A DNA stretch of 26,771 nt from an uncultured Ellagibacter sp. (GCA_934661105.1 CAKUIV010000011.1:1-26771); one strand, 5' to 3'; positions 7,386 to 15,524 are shown, numbered from the stretch's first letter. A program made the numbers and translations. Notes: a model not told the origin generated them from the sequence alone.

Positions 7386-8681
7386 CTAAAAACCCTTCGG
7401 CCACGCTTCCTCGGCCGGGGTGTCGTCGAGGTGGGTCACGTTCTTGCCGCGCGGCAGGATGAAGAAGCAGAGCACGAGCGCCAGCACGTATGCGGGCAGC
7501 TGTAGGATAAGGCTCGCCGTTTCCCAGCCTTGCGCGCTCATCACGGCGCCGAACAGGGGAGACCCGATTGCCGATCCGAGGTTTTGGCAGAACTGCATGA
7601 TGGCCATGGCCATCGTCGCGCCCATGGCGGTGTTGCGCATGAGCATCGGCGCCATGGGGCGAAGCGAGCCGCCGCACATGCCGCCGCCGACGCCTTGCAG
7701 CACGATCGTGACCCACATGATGGCGATTGCGCCGTCACCGGTGTAGAACATGAAGAAGCCGGTGGGGATGAGGAGAACCATCATGACGATGCCGACGAGG
7801 TATTTGCGCCCGAGCGGCAAGCGGTCCGAGACGAACCCGGTGAGCGGTGCTACGACGAGCGAAATCAGCATGATGATCGAGGAGAGCGACGAGGCGGTCT
7901 GCGCATCCATGCCGAGCTGGGACTCGAGGAAGGTGTTGTAATAGGTGTTCATGATGCCGATGGTAGTCATCGAGAACAGGAAGAACACGGCGCCGAGAAT
8001 CCAGATGCGGCGGTTCTTGCAGTACTTGAGCGAGTCTTTGAACGTGCCTTCGACCCCCATGTCGCCGGTGGCGCCTTCGGGCATCTTGTACACGGCTGCG
8101 AACAGCACGAATGCCACCAGGCACACCGCGCCGAGTGCGAAGAAGACGGTTTGATACCCGCATGCGCCTGCGATCATCGGGACGATGTTGAAGGCAAGCA
8201 CCGACCCGACCGGCACCCATGTCGCCCAAAGGCCCAAGGCGAGCCCGCGTTTGCGCTCGGGGAACCAGATAGTCACGCACGACGGCGCTGCCACGCCGAT
8301 AAGCCCGATGCCGACGCCTTCGAGAAGGCGGCTTGCCAAAAGCAGGGGCAGATTCGCCTCGATGCCGCCGATCGCGCTGCCGATGCCCAAACAGGCGACC
8401 GAAAGCAGGATGACGTTCTTAAGCCCCATACGTCGCGCGATGAAGGCGGCGGGGAAGGCGAGCACGACGCCGATCAGCGCTATCGCGCTCATGAGCGTTC
8501 CGAACGTCACCGAATCGAGCGCGCCGTGAAACGCCGGGAAAAGCCACGACGCCAACGGCGGGATCTTGAACTGGCAAAGCGGCGCGCAGATGCTTGCGAA
8601 GTACGTGACGGCGAGCATGCCCCATGCCTTGCCGCTCGCCTTTTCCTGTTGAGCGATATCGCTTGCAGTGAGTGTGGTCAT
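7386..8681 (-). CDS. MFS transporter of molybdoenzyme operon 1
   Basis: This is a 431-residue major facilitator superfamily carrier with about twelve hydrophobic segments. It has the typical inter-helix 2/3 basic loop (AARRMG-like: AFIARRMGLKN) and a motif-C-like ASRLLEGVGIGLIGVAAPS segment. The helix-rich body continues to a short C-terminal tail (EEAWPKGF). I chose the ATG at 8681 because GGGGGA precedes it and MTTLTASDIAQQEK is a normal cytoplasmic N-terminus; an upstream in-frame extension has no such site. A carrier next to a cytoplasmic molybdoenzyme and ferredoxin suggests substrate import or substrate/product exchange. It is separated from the ferredoxin gene by a 141-base structured spacer. 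Substrate is unknown. Confidence 0.92.
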   Translation of the reverse strand: MTTLTASDIAQQEKASGKAWGMLAVTYFASICAPLCQFKIPPLASWLFPAFHGALDSVTFGTLMSAIALIGVVLAFPAAFIARRMGLKNVILLSVACLGIGSAIGGIEANLPLLLASRLLEGVGIGLIGVAAPSCVTIWFPERKRGLALGLWATWVPVGSVLAFNIVPMIAGACGYQTVFFALGAVCLVAFVLFAAVYKMPEGATGDMGVEGTFKDSLKYCKNRRIWILGAVFFLFSMTTIGIMNTYYNTFLESQLGMDAQTASSLSSIIMLISLVVAPLTGFVSDRLPLGRKYLVGIVMMVLLIPTGFFMFYTGDGAIAIMWVTIVLQGVGGGMCGGSLRPMAPMLMRNTAMGATMAMAIMQFCQNLGSAIGSPLFGAVMSAQGWETASLILQLPAYVLALVLCFFILPRGKNVTHLDDTPAEEAWPKGF

Positions 8682-8710
8682 GATGTGTCCCCCTTCATAT
8701 CCCCTTGCGA

Positions 8711-8744
8711 TCGCGCGTATGCTTCCCCTGATGCATACGCGCGA
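8711..8744 (-). other. 12-bp stem-loop in operon 1 spacer
   Basis: TCGCGCGTATGC (8711-8722) and GCATACGCGCGA (8733-8744) form a perfect 12-bp stem with a 10-base loop, 30 bases before the MFS start codon. The rest of the 141-base spacer is also foldable (GGGCGG/CCGCCC palindrome near 8752-8764). No U-tract follows, so it is more likely an RNA stability or processing element, setting carrier expression apart from enzyme expression, than a terminator. Confidence 0.5.
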
Positions 8745-8822
8745 CACTATAGGGCGGGCCGCCCGCAGCGCCTCTGCGCGCGAACGGCCCTATGCGTTCC
8801 CTTTCGTATTTCCGTTTCGCGC

Positions 8823-9182
8823 TTAGGCGCAGGGCGGAACCCACAGATACTGCTGGGGCTTCTCGTCAAGCTTCTTGACGAGCTCGTCGACGGGCCCGAA
8901 CTGCATGCATTTCGCCTGGCAGTGGAACACGCACGACGGGGCCTTGCCCTTTTCCTGGCGCTCTGCGCACAGATCGCACAGCTTCGTGAACGCCGGGATG
9001 AAGTCGTAGACGTACTGGTCGGTCTCGTTGCCGTCCTTGTCCTTGATCGGCCACGGGCCGTTCTGCATGACCTTCACGCCCCACTGGCCGAGCGGCAAAT
9101 CGAGCTCGGACTGGCAAGCGACCTCGCAGGAATAGCACCCGGTGCAGTACTGGTAATCGACGAGAATTCCGTTCTTGGACAT
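8823..9182 (-). CDS. Small 2x[4Fe-4S] ferredoxin, electron shuttle of operon 1
   Basis: This 119-residue DmsB/NrfC-like iron-sulphur protein is reduced to two clusters. The N-terminal motif is CTGCYSCEVAC (CxxCxxCxxxC); the second set is CDLC, then C, C and C in PSCVFHCQAKC. There is no signal peptide or membrane anchor, so it should act in the cytoplasm and carry electrons to or from the molybdoenzyme encoded just upstream. Its ATG overlaps the upstream stop as TAATG, which indicates translational coupling and a stoichiometric partner. Ordinary DmsB-type subunits carry four clusters and about 200 residues, so this is a minimal form. A close relative sits in operon 2. Confidence 0.92.
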   Translation of the reverse strand: MSKNGILVDYQYCTGCYSCEVACQSELDLPLGQWGVKVMQNGPWPIKDKDGNETDQYVYDFIPAFTKLCDLCAERQEKGKAPSCVFHCQAKCMQFGPVDELVKKLDEKPQQYLWVPPCA

Positions 9183-11578
9183 TACAGTTCCTCCTCTTTG
9201 CAGCGATACACCTTGGCGAGCGTGCACTTAAGGTCAGCGCCGAAGCCGGTCGTACCGGGTTTGTTGGCAAGCAGCTGGTTGATGTTGGACTGGCGGAAGC
9301 CGTACAGGTTCGGCTCGGCGCCGTCCTGCTCGGGGAACCACCAGCCGTGCTGTGCGGCGATGGTGCCCTCGTGCACCTCGTAGGTCACGCGAGCGCGCTG
9401 ACGAGCGCGGCCGCGATGGTTTTCGAGCCACACCCAGTCGCCTTCGCAGATGTGCAGGCGCTCGGCGTCGCGCGGATGGATCTGGACCCACGGGTCGGGC
9501 GTAAGCTGGCGCAGGTAGGGGATCTGACGATGCTCGGAGTGGAAGAACGACGTGGTGCGAGCACCCGTGATCATGATCATCGGGTATTCCTTGTAGAGGT
9601 CGGGAGTGGTCACCGGGCCGATGCCGGGCTCCTCGATGTAAGGCAGCGGGTCGTAGCCGAACTTCTGGAACAGCGTCGACCAGAACTCGATGCGGCCGGT
9701 CGGGGTGTTGAAGCCGGGCTGTCCGTCGGGGCGCATGAGGCCCTTCTCGTACTTCTTGTAGACGTACTTCTGGTACGCCGGGCCGTGCTCCATGAGCTCG
9801 CGGAAGGTGAAGCCGGAGGGCTTCACGATCTCGTCGTAGACCTCGTCCTCGGTCTTCCACGGCCAGGTGTGCTGCTTGCCCTCGGGGCGCTCGATCGCCT
9901 TGTTGAACTCGTCGTCGTTGTCGAAGTACTGCGCGAGCTCGCGGTTGATCTCGCAGTCGGACTTCGCCTCGCCCTCGGTGGCGCAGCCGCCGGTGATGGC
10001 GGAGAGGAAGTAGTAGTGGGCGCGCACGGAGTGCTTTTCAGCCCAGGTCTGAACCGGCATGACGATGTCGGCGTACGCCTGGATGGTCGGCGTCATGAAG
10101 ATGTCGCATGCGGCGACGAACTCGACTTTCTTCATGGCCTCGTACCAACGCTCGGTCTCGCAGCTCATGCAAGCGATGCCGTTGGAGGTCTGGATCCAGA
10201 TGCCCTTCACCTTGCCCGCTTCGCAGTACTCGAGGCACATGTCGGGCATGGCCTGGGTAAGGCCGTAGCGGTACATCGGGAATTCCTTCCACCCGACGCG
10301 CTTCTTCTGCATCTCCTCGTTGATGAGGTCGTAGATGCCCCAAGCGCCCGCGGAAGGCTGGTCGACGCCCATGGGGGACGCGGTGTAGCACATGCCGCCC
10401 GGGATGTCGAGGTTGCCGGTGATCGTCCAGAGCGCGGCGATCGCGGCAGCGCACGGCGTGCCCTGCGACTGCATGTCGACGGCGAGGCCCCACACGACGT
10501 TGGCGGGATGGGCGTTGGCGAACATGCGGGCCGCGGCGATGATCTTCTCCTTCGGGACCCATGTCATTTCCTCGACCTGGTCGAGCGAAAGCTCGCGGGC
10601 GCGCTCGGCGAGCTCGGCGAAGCCGTAGGTCCAGCGATCGACGAAGTCATGGTCGTAGAGGTCCTCGTCGACGATGACCTTGATCATGGCAAGCGCAAGC
10701 GCGGTGTCGGTGCCGGGGCGCAGCTGCAGGTGAATGTCGGCGTGGGCGGCGAGCCAAGTGACGCGCGGCTCGACGGAGATGAGCTTGCAGCCGAGCTTCA
10801 TGGCGTCGGTCACCCAGTGGCCCATGAAGAAGTCGGGGTTGGAGATGGTGGGGTTGCAGCCCCAGACGATCGTGCACTCGGGGCAGGTCCATTCGGGGTC
10901 GTCGTAGCGCAGCGCGGAGAACTGCGAGAAGTCGGCGATGAGCATGCCGCCGTAGGTCATGATCATGAGCGACAGGCGGGGGAGGTAGCATGCGGTGCCG
11001 GAGAGGAAGCCGTACTCGTTGGGGCTTCCGAACGTGTTCGCCATGCGGCCGACCTGCCACTGGTTGTCGCGAGCGGTGCCGCGCAGGCAGTGGATGGAGT
11101 CGCCGCCGTAGGTCATCGAGATGCGGCGGAATTCCTTGTAGCACGTTTCGAGGGCTTCATCCCAAGAGATGCGCTCCCACTTGTTCTCGCCGCGCTCGCC
11201 GGCGCGCTTCATCGGGTAGAGAATACGGTCGGGGTGGAATTCGACCTGCTTGAACGCCAGGCAGCGCGGGCAGAGCGCGCCGCGGTTGTACGGGTCGTCC
11301 GGGTCGCCTTCGCACTTGATGAAGCGGCCGGTGTCCTTGTCGGAGTACACAAGGACACCGCAGCCTTCGTGGCAACCGGGCGCCGACCATACCGACGTGC
11401 GGGTGACGATCATGCCGTCTTCCTCGTACTGCCATTCTCCCGGGTGCTTCCAGCGTGGGTCGACTTCCTGGTGAACGCCAGCGCCGAAGTTGAACTGGTT
11501 TTCCTCTTTGGAGTTGCCAATATCGTCGCGATCGCGCCCCTCGATATTGGTCTCGACTTTTTCGATAGTGTCAGCCAT
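9182..11578 (-). CDS. Cytoplasmic molybdopterin oxidoreductase, operon 1
   Basis: This 798-residue catalytic subunit belongs to the DMSO reductase superfamily (Mo- or W-bis-pyranopterin). The start at 11578 is fixed by AGGAGGATCG before MADTIEK. An N-terminal iron-sulphur site has C69, C73, C103 and C106 (GCHEGCG, LCPRC). C197 in SGTACYLPR is the likely metal ligand. Central cofactor-binding signatures are VWGCNPTISNPDFFMGHW, RPGTDTALALAMIKV and TGNLDIPGG, and the C-terminal molydop-binding domain has HSEHRQIPYLRQ and HGWWFPEQ. There is no Tat signal, so the enzyme should be cytoplasmic. It resembles the group holding acetylene hydratase, pyrogallol transhydroxylase and gut catechol dehydroxylases; assignment to a reaction is not possible from sequence. 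It is a clear paralogue of the operon 2 enzyme. Confidence 0.93.
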   Translation of the reverse strand: MADTIEKVETNIEGRDRDDIGNSKEENQFNFGAGVHQEVDPRWKHPGEWQYEEDGMIVTRTSVWSAPGCHEGCGVLVYSDKDTGRFIKCEGDPDDPYNRGALCPRCLAFKQVEFHPDRILYPMKRAGERGENKWERISWDEALETCYKEFRRISMTYGGDSIHCLRGTARDNQWQVGRMANTFGSPNEYGFLSGTACYLPRLSLMIMTYGGMLIADFSQFSALRYDDPEWTCPECTIVWGCNPTISNPDFFMGHWVTDAMKLGCKLISVEPRVTWLAAHADIHLQLRPGTDTALALAMIKVIVDEDLYDHDFVDRWTYGFAELAERARELSLDQVEEMTWVPKEKIIAAARMFANAHPANVVWGLAVDMQSQGTPCAAAIAALWTITGNLDIPGGMCYTASPMGVDQPSAGAWGIYDLINEEMQKKRVGWKEFPMYRYGLTQAMPDMCLEYCEAGKVKGIWIQTSNGIACMSCETERWYEAMKKVEFVAACDIFMTPTIQAYADIVMPVQTWAEKHSVRAHYYFLSAITGGCATEGEAKSDCEINRELAQYFDNDDEFNKAIERPEGKQHTWPWKTEDEVYDEIVKPSGFTFRELMEHGPAYQKYVYKKYEKGLMRPDGQPGFNTPTGRIEFWSTLFQKFGYDPLPYIEEPGIGPVTTPDLYKEYPMIMITGARTTSFFHSEHRQIPYLRQLTPDPWVQIHPRDAERLHICEGDWVWLENHRGRARQRARVTYEVHEGTIAAQHGWWFPEQDGAEPNLYGFRQSNINQLLANKPGTTGFGADLKCTLAKVYRCKEEEL

Positions 11579-11601
11579 CGATCCTCCTCTCGTAGGGCCC
11601 A

Positions 11602-11659
11602 ACCTGCAGGTGTCCGCCCTGCGCAGGCCCGGCGGGACATATATGTCGGGTGTCCGCCC
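11602..11659 (-). promoter_or_regulatory. Structured leader of molybdoenzyme operon 1
   Basis: Three perfect palindromes are stacked within 46 bases: ACCTGCAGGT (11602-11611), CCTGCGCAGG (11618-11627) and GACATATATGTC (11636-11647). An 11-base direct repeat, GGTGTCCGCCC, occurs at 11609 and again at 11649, exactly 40 bases apart. This lies between the shared upstream element (11757-11776) and the start codon. It could contain operators or a folded 5' untranslated region. I could not match it to the molybdenum-cofactor riboswitch or another known class. Confidence 0.45.
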
Positions 11660-11756
11660 CGAGAATCCCGCCCCCTAACGGGTTGAGAGAAGTTGACCAC
11701 GAATCGGTGATGAGTCTATCGCGCGATGGGTATGCAGTACGCGAAATCAGTATGTT

Positions 11757-11776
11757 GGTATGAGGTGATGAGCTGG
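11757..11776 (-). promoter_or_regulatory. Shared upstream element, molybdoenzyme operon 1
   Basis: On the plus strand this reads GGTATGAGGTGATGAGCTGG. The same 20 bases with two changes occur at 20049-20068, upstream of operon 2, in the same orientation relative to the enzyme gene. TGAG is repeated with an 8-base period inside it. Its 3' edge is 179 bases before the start codon. It is a candidate activator site, possibly for the 12-TM LuxR protein whose gene ends 30 bases away. Confidence 0.6.
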
Positions 11777-11806
11777 TATTTTTCGAGAATGGATGAAAGG
11801 TGTGCC

Positions 11807-13303
11807 TTAGCGTTCTTCATGAGGGGCGTTCGCCGGTGAAAGAGGGTAGTCCTCGACGAAGTCCATGAGCGATTGCTGCGAGTGAATGTCGGTTTTGCGG
11901 TAGATGCTGTAGATGTGGCTTTTCACCGTGTGCGGCGAGATGGTGAGCTTGTTTTGGATATAGGCGGCGTTTCTGCCCTTCGCAAGGTAGTGCAGAACGT
12001 CGGTTTCACGCGGGGAGAGCTGGTACATCTCGGCTACGGCGGAAATGCGTGCTTCGAACATCTCGGCTTCGGTCATGTCGGGAGGTGCGGTCTGCGGGCT
12101 CGGCTGCACGGTGGCCGGTGATTCGGGGGCGCGGTCGCTCATCTCTCCGTGATGGTCGGATTGCGGGAAGAACACCATGACGGCGATGACCACCAGGCAT
12201 GCGGTGCACAGGCGAACGATGGTGAAGGCGTCGGAATGCGCGCCGAAGACGACGGTGACGAAGCTTGCCGCGCCCCAGCCGATGAGGTATCCGATCGCGC
12301 TTGCGAAGAGACGCTGCGGCACCTGACGGAACACCGATACCTCGCCGATCTCGACGCTCTTGCGCACGAGATGAGCGTAGGTGGTGGGCACGAAAAGCGC
12401 CCAGGCGACGATCACGAGAAAGGCGCAGGCCAGCTGGACGTATCCTGTCGCGAACGGGATGCAGACGCAAGACAGCACCGTCACGCACAGAAGGATGCGC
12501 TGCAGAACCGTGATGTTCACGAACACGCCCTTTACCGTGAGCGCGAGCAGGATCGCGGATCCGGGAATCGTCGCCAAAAGGCCGATGAACACGTAATCGG
12601 AGCCGTAGTTGAACAGAAACACGAAGGTGAGCCCGAACACGATTCCGAAGGCGATGAACGACGGCTCGATCTCCTTCGCGAACTTCCAGGGAAGGCGTTT
12701 GACGGCGCTCAAGCTCGCTGCGGCGGCGTTGTCGGCGTTCGCGCTCGTGTACTTCAGGATGGCGATCGAAAGCGCGATGTAGACGATGCAGAACATCGGC
12801 TGGAACTGCGTCGGCATGACGGCCGCGAGCGCGAAGAGCGCGCCGCCGCCCAAAAGCGCCTCCGCGCAGAAGCGCGCGTATGCCTTCGATTTGCAACGCC
12901 CGCACACATCGAGCCAGCTCACGGTAAGCATGCCGCCTCCGATTCCGGCAAGGAGGTTGACCGCGCAGAACACGGGTGTCGGGATGGGGAGGCTCGCCTC
13001 AAGCGCGAAGCATACAACGGGAACGGCGAGCACGAACACGGTTTCGAGCGCGAGCACAGGCGCTTTGAAGACGGTGAACGAGGGGTTCTTCGCCATGATG
13101 TGGCAGAGAAGATACCCGATCGATATGCCCGCGAAGATGAACAGCTGGATGACGTCGCGCTCGCCTACGGGAAGCGCCTGCAAGAAGATGGCGAAAAGCC
13201 AGTAGAACGTGATGAGCATCCATCCGAAGAACAGGGCGAAGCCGCCCATGCTCAAAAGCTCCATGGCGCCGTCCGACCCGGAGCGCTTGTTGTCGTCTGC
13301 CAT
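11807..13303 (-). CDS. LuxR-family regulator with 12 membrane helices
   Basis: This is a 498-residue one-protein signalling regulator. Twelve hydrophobic segments fill residues about 15-400. A hydrophilic linker (PESPATVQPSPQTAPPD) then leads to a C-terminal LuxR/GerE helix-turn-helix (LSPRETDVLHYLAKGRNAAY, then TISPHTVKSHIYSIYRKTDI). The start at 13303 follows AAGGGGATATCA and avoids an upstream in-frame ATG with no site. The membrane part presumably senses a ligand or transport state and the tail binds DNA. Such proteins are abundant beside reductase genes in Eggerthellaceae. It lies directly upstream of operon 1 and between the two molybdoenzyme operons, so control of both is plausible. 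The helix count is by eye. Confidence 0.9.
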   Translation of the reverse strand: MADDNKRSGSDGAMELLSMGGFALFFGWMLITFYWLFAIFLQALPVGERDVIQLFIFAGISIGYLLCHIMAKNPSFTVFKAPVLALETVFVLAVPVVCFALEASLPIPTPVFCAVNLLAGIGGGMLTVSWLDVCGRCKSKAYARFCAEALLGGGALFALAAVMPTQFQPMFCIVYIALSIAILKYTSANADNAAAASLSAVKRLPWKFAKEIEPSFIAFGIVFGLTFVFLFNYGSDYVFIGLLATIPGSAILLALTVKGVFVNITVLQRILLCVTVLSCVCIPFATGYVQLACAFLVIVAWALFVPTTYAHLVRKSVEIGEVSVFRQVPQRLFASAIGYLIGWGAASFVTVVFGAHSDAFTIVRLCTACLVVIAVMVFFPQSDHHGEMSDRAPESPATVQPSPQTAPPDMTEAEMFEARISAVAEMYQLSPRETDVLHYLAKGRNAAYIQNKLTISPHTVKSHIYSIYRKTDIHSQQSLMDFVEDYPLSPANAPHEER

Positions 13304-13402
13304 TGATATCCCCTTTTCCCAATGGACGAGATGGTGCGGGGAAGCCGACAACGACTCCGCGTCCCCTCGTCGCGCGAAGCCCCGAAATCCCCCTCGCGCT
13401 TA

Positions 13403-13408
13403 AGTATA
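13403..13408 (-). promoter_or_regulatory. Possible -10 element of the luxR-type gene
   Basis: The minus strand reads TATACT about 100 bases before the regulator's start codon. No convincing -35 hexamer is seen at the right spacing, so this is a weak call. Confidence 0.25.
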
Positions 13409-13477
13409 AAGCATGGATCAGCTTTCTACCCCCGGTTTGCCCGTGGAATGAAGTCGAGTCCCGAAATTGGTACATGT

Positions 13478-13939
13478 CTATAGCTGTCCCGGAGGCTTGA
13501 TACCGTATTCGGCCACGACGTCCTCCAAAGCCGACATGCCGAGTTCCTTGCACGCCGCGGCAACGCCCGGCGTGGCTCCGGTGGCGGCGTCGATGCTTTC
13601 GGCGGCGGGGGAGGCGTCAGCGGAGAAGAGGTCGTCGGCCGACGCCGTCGCCGGGGTTGCGACGTCTACGGTAGCGCTCGTCGCCGCGTCGAGCGCGTCT
13701 TCGAGCTGCGCGTCCTCGACGCGTGAGGTCGCGCTCGTCACTGCGTCGGTTGCTTGCGTCACGGCGTCGACCGAGGCGTTTCCGGGGCGCCTCGTTTCTC
13801 TCGGAGGCGCGGGGGCGTGGCCTTCCATTCCCATTCTCCTTTCGAGCTCGATCGATCTGCCGGCCCAGTCCGTTGGGCCGGTCGTGGCGTCGAGATGGGC
13901 GATCTTCATCGGGCGGGTGTTTGTTGCGGCGTCTTCCAT
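13478..13939 (-). CDS. Hypothetical protein with DxxTxAT repeats
   Basis: This 153-residue protein matches no family I recognise. ATG at 13939 follows AAGGA at good spacing and lies just after the carrier's terminator, so the gene should have its own transcript. The N-terminus (MKIAHLDATTGPTDWAG) and C-terminus (ACKELGMSALEDVVAEYGIK) look folded. The middle is Ala/Thr/Ser/Asp-rich and carries a recurring seven-residue motif: DATTGPT (17-23), DAVTQAT (58-64), DAVTSAT (65-71), DAATSAT (84-90), DVATPAT (92-98) and DAATGAT (117-123). The last fits the Dxx[ST]GA[ST] pattern used by the ApbE flavin transferase, but no FMN-binding domain is evident. The opposite strand is also open here, so protein-level evidence would help. 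Confidence 0.65.
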   Translation of the reverse strand: MEDAATNTRPMKIAHLDATTGPTDWAGRSIELERRMGMEGHAPAPPRETRRPGNASVDAVTQATDAVTSATSRVEDAQLEDALDAATSATVDVATPATASADDLFSADASPAAESIDAATGATPGVAAACKELGMSALEDVVAEYGIKPPGQL

Positions 13940-13960
13940 GGTGCGTTCCTTAGAGCATGC

Positions 13961-13994
13961 AAAAGGCACCTGCGTCATCAAGGTCGCAGGTGCC
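13961..13994 (-). terminator. Rho-independent terminator of molybdoenzyme operon 2
   Basis: On the minus strand GGCACCTGCG and CGCAGGTGCC form a perfect 10-bp stem with a 10-base loop, followed by TTTT. It lies 41 bases after the MFS carrier stop and marks the end of operon 2. Confidence 0.85.
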
Positions 13995-14034
13995 TAATGG
14001 TCAATGCGGATGGAGCTTCAAGCGAAAGTGCGGG

Positions 14035-15390
14035 TTAATGCGCGGCCTTTGCCCCTTCCTGAGGCTTTCCCTGCGGCTTCCCGCCAGCGAGGTCCTGCTT
14101 GGAAGGCTTCATGAACAGCGAGGCGATGATGCCCACCACGCCGATCGGGACCAATGCCCAGAAGGCGAGCATCGGATCGCACGCGCCGGCCTGCATGGAT
14201 GCATTGAACGGCTCGAGCGCGTAGGAGGTGATCGTCTGGCCGAGGTACTGGCCGAAGGTCAAAAACGACAGGCCGAGCGCAACGGCGGTGGCGCCGCCCT
14301 TGAACACGTAGGTCGGGACCATCGGACGGCAGCAGCCGTTCAGGAACATGTTGCCGATGCAGAAGAAGATCGCGTAGAAGGCGAAGACGATCATGTTGTT
14401 CTGGAAGGCGAGAGCCGAGCAGACGGTGAGGCCGGTGATGCCGGAAACGACCGCGATGTACTTCAAGTTGCGCGGCAGCTTGTCCAAGATGAAGCCGCCG
14501 ATCGGGGCGAGGATGCCGCATGCGGTGAGCGCGCCGCCGATAAGGCCCGCCATGGCCGGGTCCCAACCAAGGCCGCCGGCGGAAGGATCGAGCTGCAGCC
14601 AGGTCTTCAGGTACTGGCTGAAGGCGTAGTTCATGTAGTTGAAGATAGCGAACATGAAGATGAGGCACCACAGCTGGCGCTTCTTGAAGAACGGAAGCAC
14701 CTCGCGGAAAGACTTCGTCTCGGCCGAAACCTCGGAGGCCTCATCGGCGCGGGGCTTGCGGAACACGACGGCGAAGAGCACGGCGATGACGACGATCACG
14801 ATCGTCCACACCCACATGAGCGTGACGAGGTTCTGGCCGACCATGTGGTAGATGCTGTCGCCGAAGACGTTCACCGTGAAGATGCCGACCGGAGCCCAGA
14901 TGGACCAGATAGCCATGGCGCGGCCGCGCGTGGTGTTCGGGAACCAGATGGAAACGCAGGTCGGGCCGGCGACGATGGTCTGAGCAAGGCCGAGGCCCAA
15001 GATGAAGCGACCAGCGAGGAACAGCGTGAAGTCGGCAGAGATCGTGAGCGCGCACACGGCGGAGCCGACGATCGCGAGGCCGAGGCCCACGAGCGTGCCC
15101 GCCTTCGGGCCGAACTTGCGAACGACGAACGATGCCGGGAACGCCATGATGAGCGCCGCGATCGGCACGAGGCCCATGACGTTGGACAGAAGGCCGAACT
15201 GGGACGGGTCGGCCTGCACGGAAGCGCAGTTCGCGCCGAGCCAGCCCTTGAACACCGGGAAGGTGATGGCGGGCAGCCACATCCATGCGTACACGATCGA
15301 GATTGCGGCGAGCAGCGATACGATAAGCGCGATCCAAGCATAGCTCGGAGTCTTTTCCTGCGCGCCCGCTGCGGCGTTTGGATTGCTCAT
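14035..15390 (-). CDS. MFS transporter of molybdoenzyme operon 2
   Basis: This is a 451-residue major facilitator superfamily carrier with about twelve hydrophobic segments. It has the helix 2/3 loop signature ASFVVRKFGPKAG and a GRFILGLGLAQTIVAGPTC segment. A charged central loop (RKPRADEASEVSAETKSF) lies between the halves, and the cytoplasmic tail is Lys/Gly/Pro-rich (GGKPQGKPQEGAKAAH). The start at 15390 is preceded by GAGGGGAAAA. It follows the amidohydrolase gene after a 134-base spacer that contains two hairpins and ends at a strong terminator. Like the operon 1 carrier, it presumably moves the pathway's substrate or product. The two carriers are not close copies, so they may handle different compounds. 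Confidence 0.92.
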   Translation of the reverse strand: MSNPNAAAGAQEKTPSYAWIALIVSLLAAISIVYAWMWLPAITFPVFKGWLGANCASVQADPSQFGLLSNVMGLVPIAALIMAFPASFVVRKFGPKAGTLVGLGLAIVGSAVCALTISADFTLFLAGRFILGLGLAQTIVAGPTCVSIWFPNTTRGRAMAIWSIWAPVGIFTVNVFGDSIYHMVGQNLVTLMWVWTIVIVVIAVLFAVVFRKPRADEASEVSAETKSFREVLPFFKKRQLWCLIFMFAIFNYMNYAFSQYLKTWLQLDPSAGGLGWDPAMAGLIGGALTACGILAPIGGFILDKLPRNLKYIAVVSGITGLTVCSALAFQNNMIVFAFYAIFFCIGNMFLNGCCRPMVPTYVFKGGATAVALGLSFLTFGQYLGQTITSYALEPFNASMQAGACDPMLAFWALVPIGVVGIIASLFMKPSKQDLAGGKPQGKPQEGAKAAH

Positions 15391-15436
15391 TTTTCCCCTC
15401 TTTCAGGCGCGCGATGAGGGTCGCGGCGCCAAACGG

Positions 15437-15516
15437 TCGGGTCCCCAAGCGAGTGGAGGGAGGCACGCTGTGCGAGGACCCGATCCCCTTTTAACGATTA
15501 CGGGGTTGTAAACCCC
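15437..15516 (-). other. Hairpins between amidohydrolase and MFS genes
   Basis: TCGGGTCC (15437-15444) and GGACCCGA (15476-15483) are an 8-bp inverted repeat. GGGGTT (15502-15507) and AACCCC (15511-15516) form a tight hairpin with a 3-base loop just after the amidohydrolase stop. The latter is followed on the minus strand by a poor, mixed T-tract, so it could attenuate rather than fully stop transcription into the carrier. Confidence 0.4.
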
Positions 15517-15524
15517 AACGGCTC

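Noticed and set aside
9347..11686. Plus-strand 779-codon frame opposite the operon 1 molybdoenzyme
   Set aside because: Same reason: low-complexity antisense frame over a strongly conserved gene.
11693..11722. Plus-strand promoter-like TTGACC-N18-TATCGC
   Set aside because: No plus-strand gene or RNA follows that I can support; likely chance in the operon 1 upstream region.
11579..11756. Molybdenum-cofactor riboswitch in the operon 1 leader
   Set aside because: The leader is structured, but I could not match the known conserved core; a covariance-model search would decide.
12149..13306. Plus-strand 385-codon frame opposite the LuxR-type gene
   Set aside because: Antisense of transmembrane codons, charged low-complexity product without homology to any family I know.
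13468..13487. Third copy of the shared GGTATGAGGT element upstream of the LuxR-type gene
   Set aside because: GGTACATGTCTATAGCTG resembles it only with a gap and several mismatches; not better than chance.
13957..15417. Plus-strand 486-codon frame opposite the operon 2 carrier
   Set aside because: Composition dominated by Glu, Asp, Arg and His as expected for the complement of a membrane protein; the minus strand encodes a normal MFS carrier.
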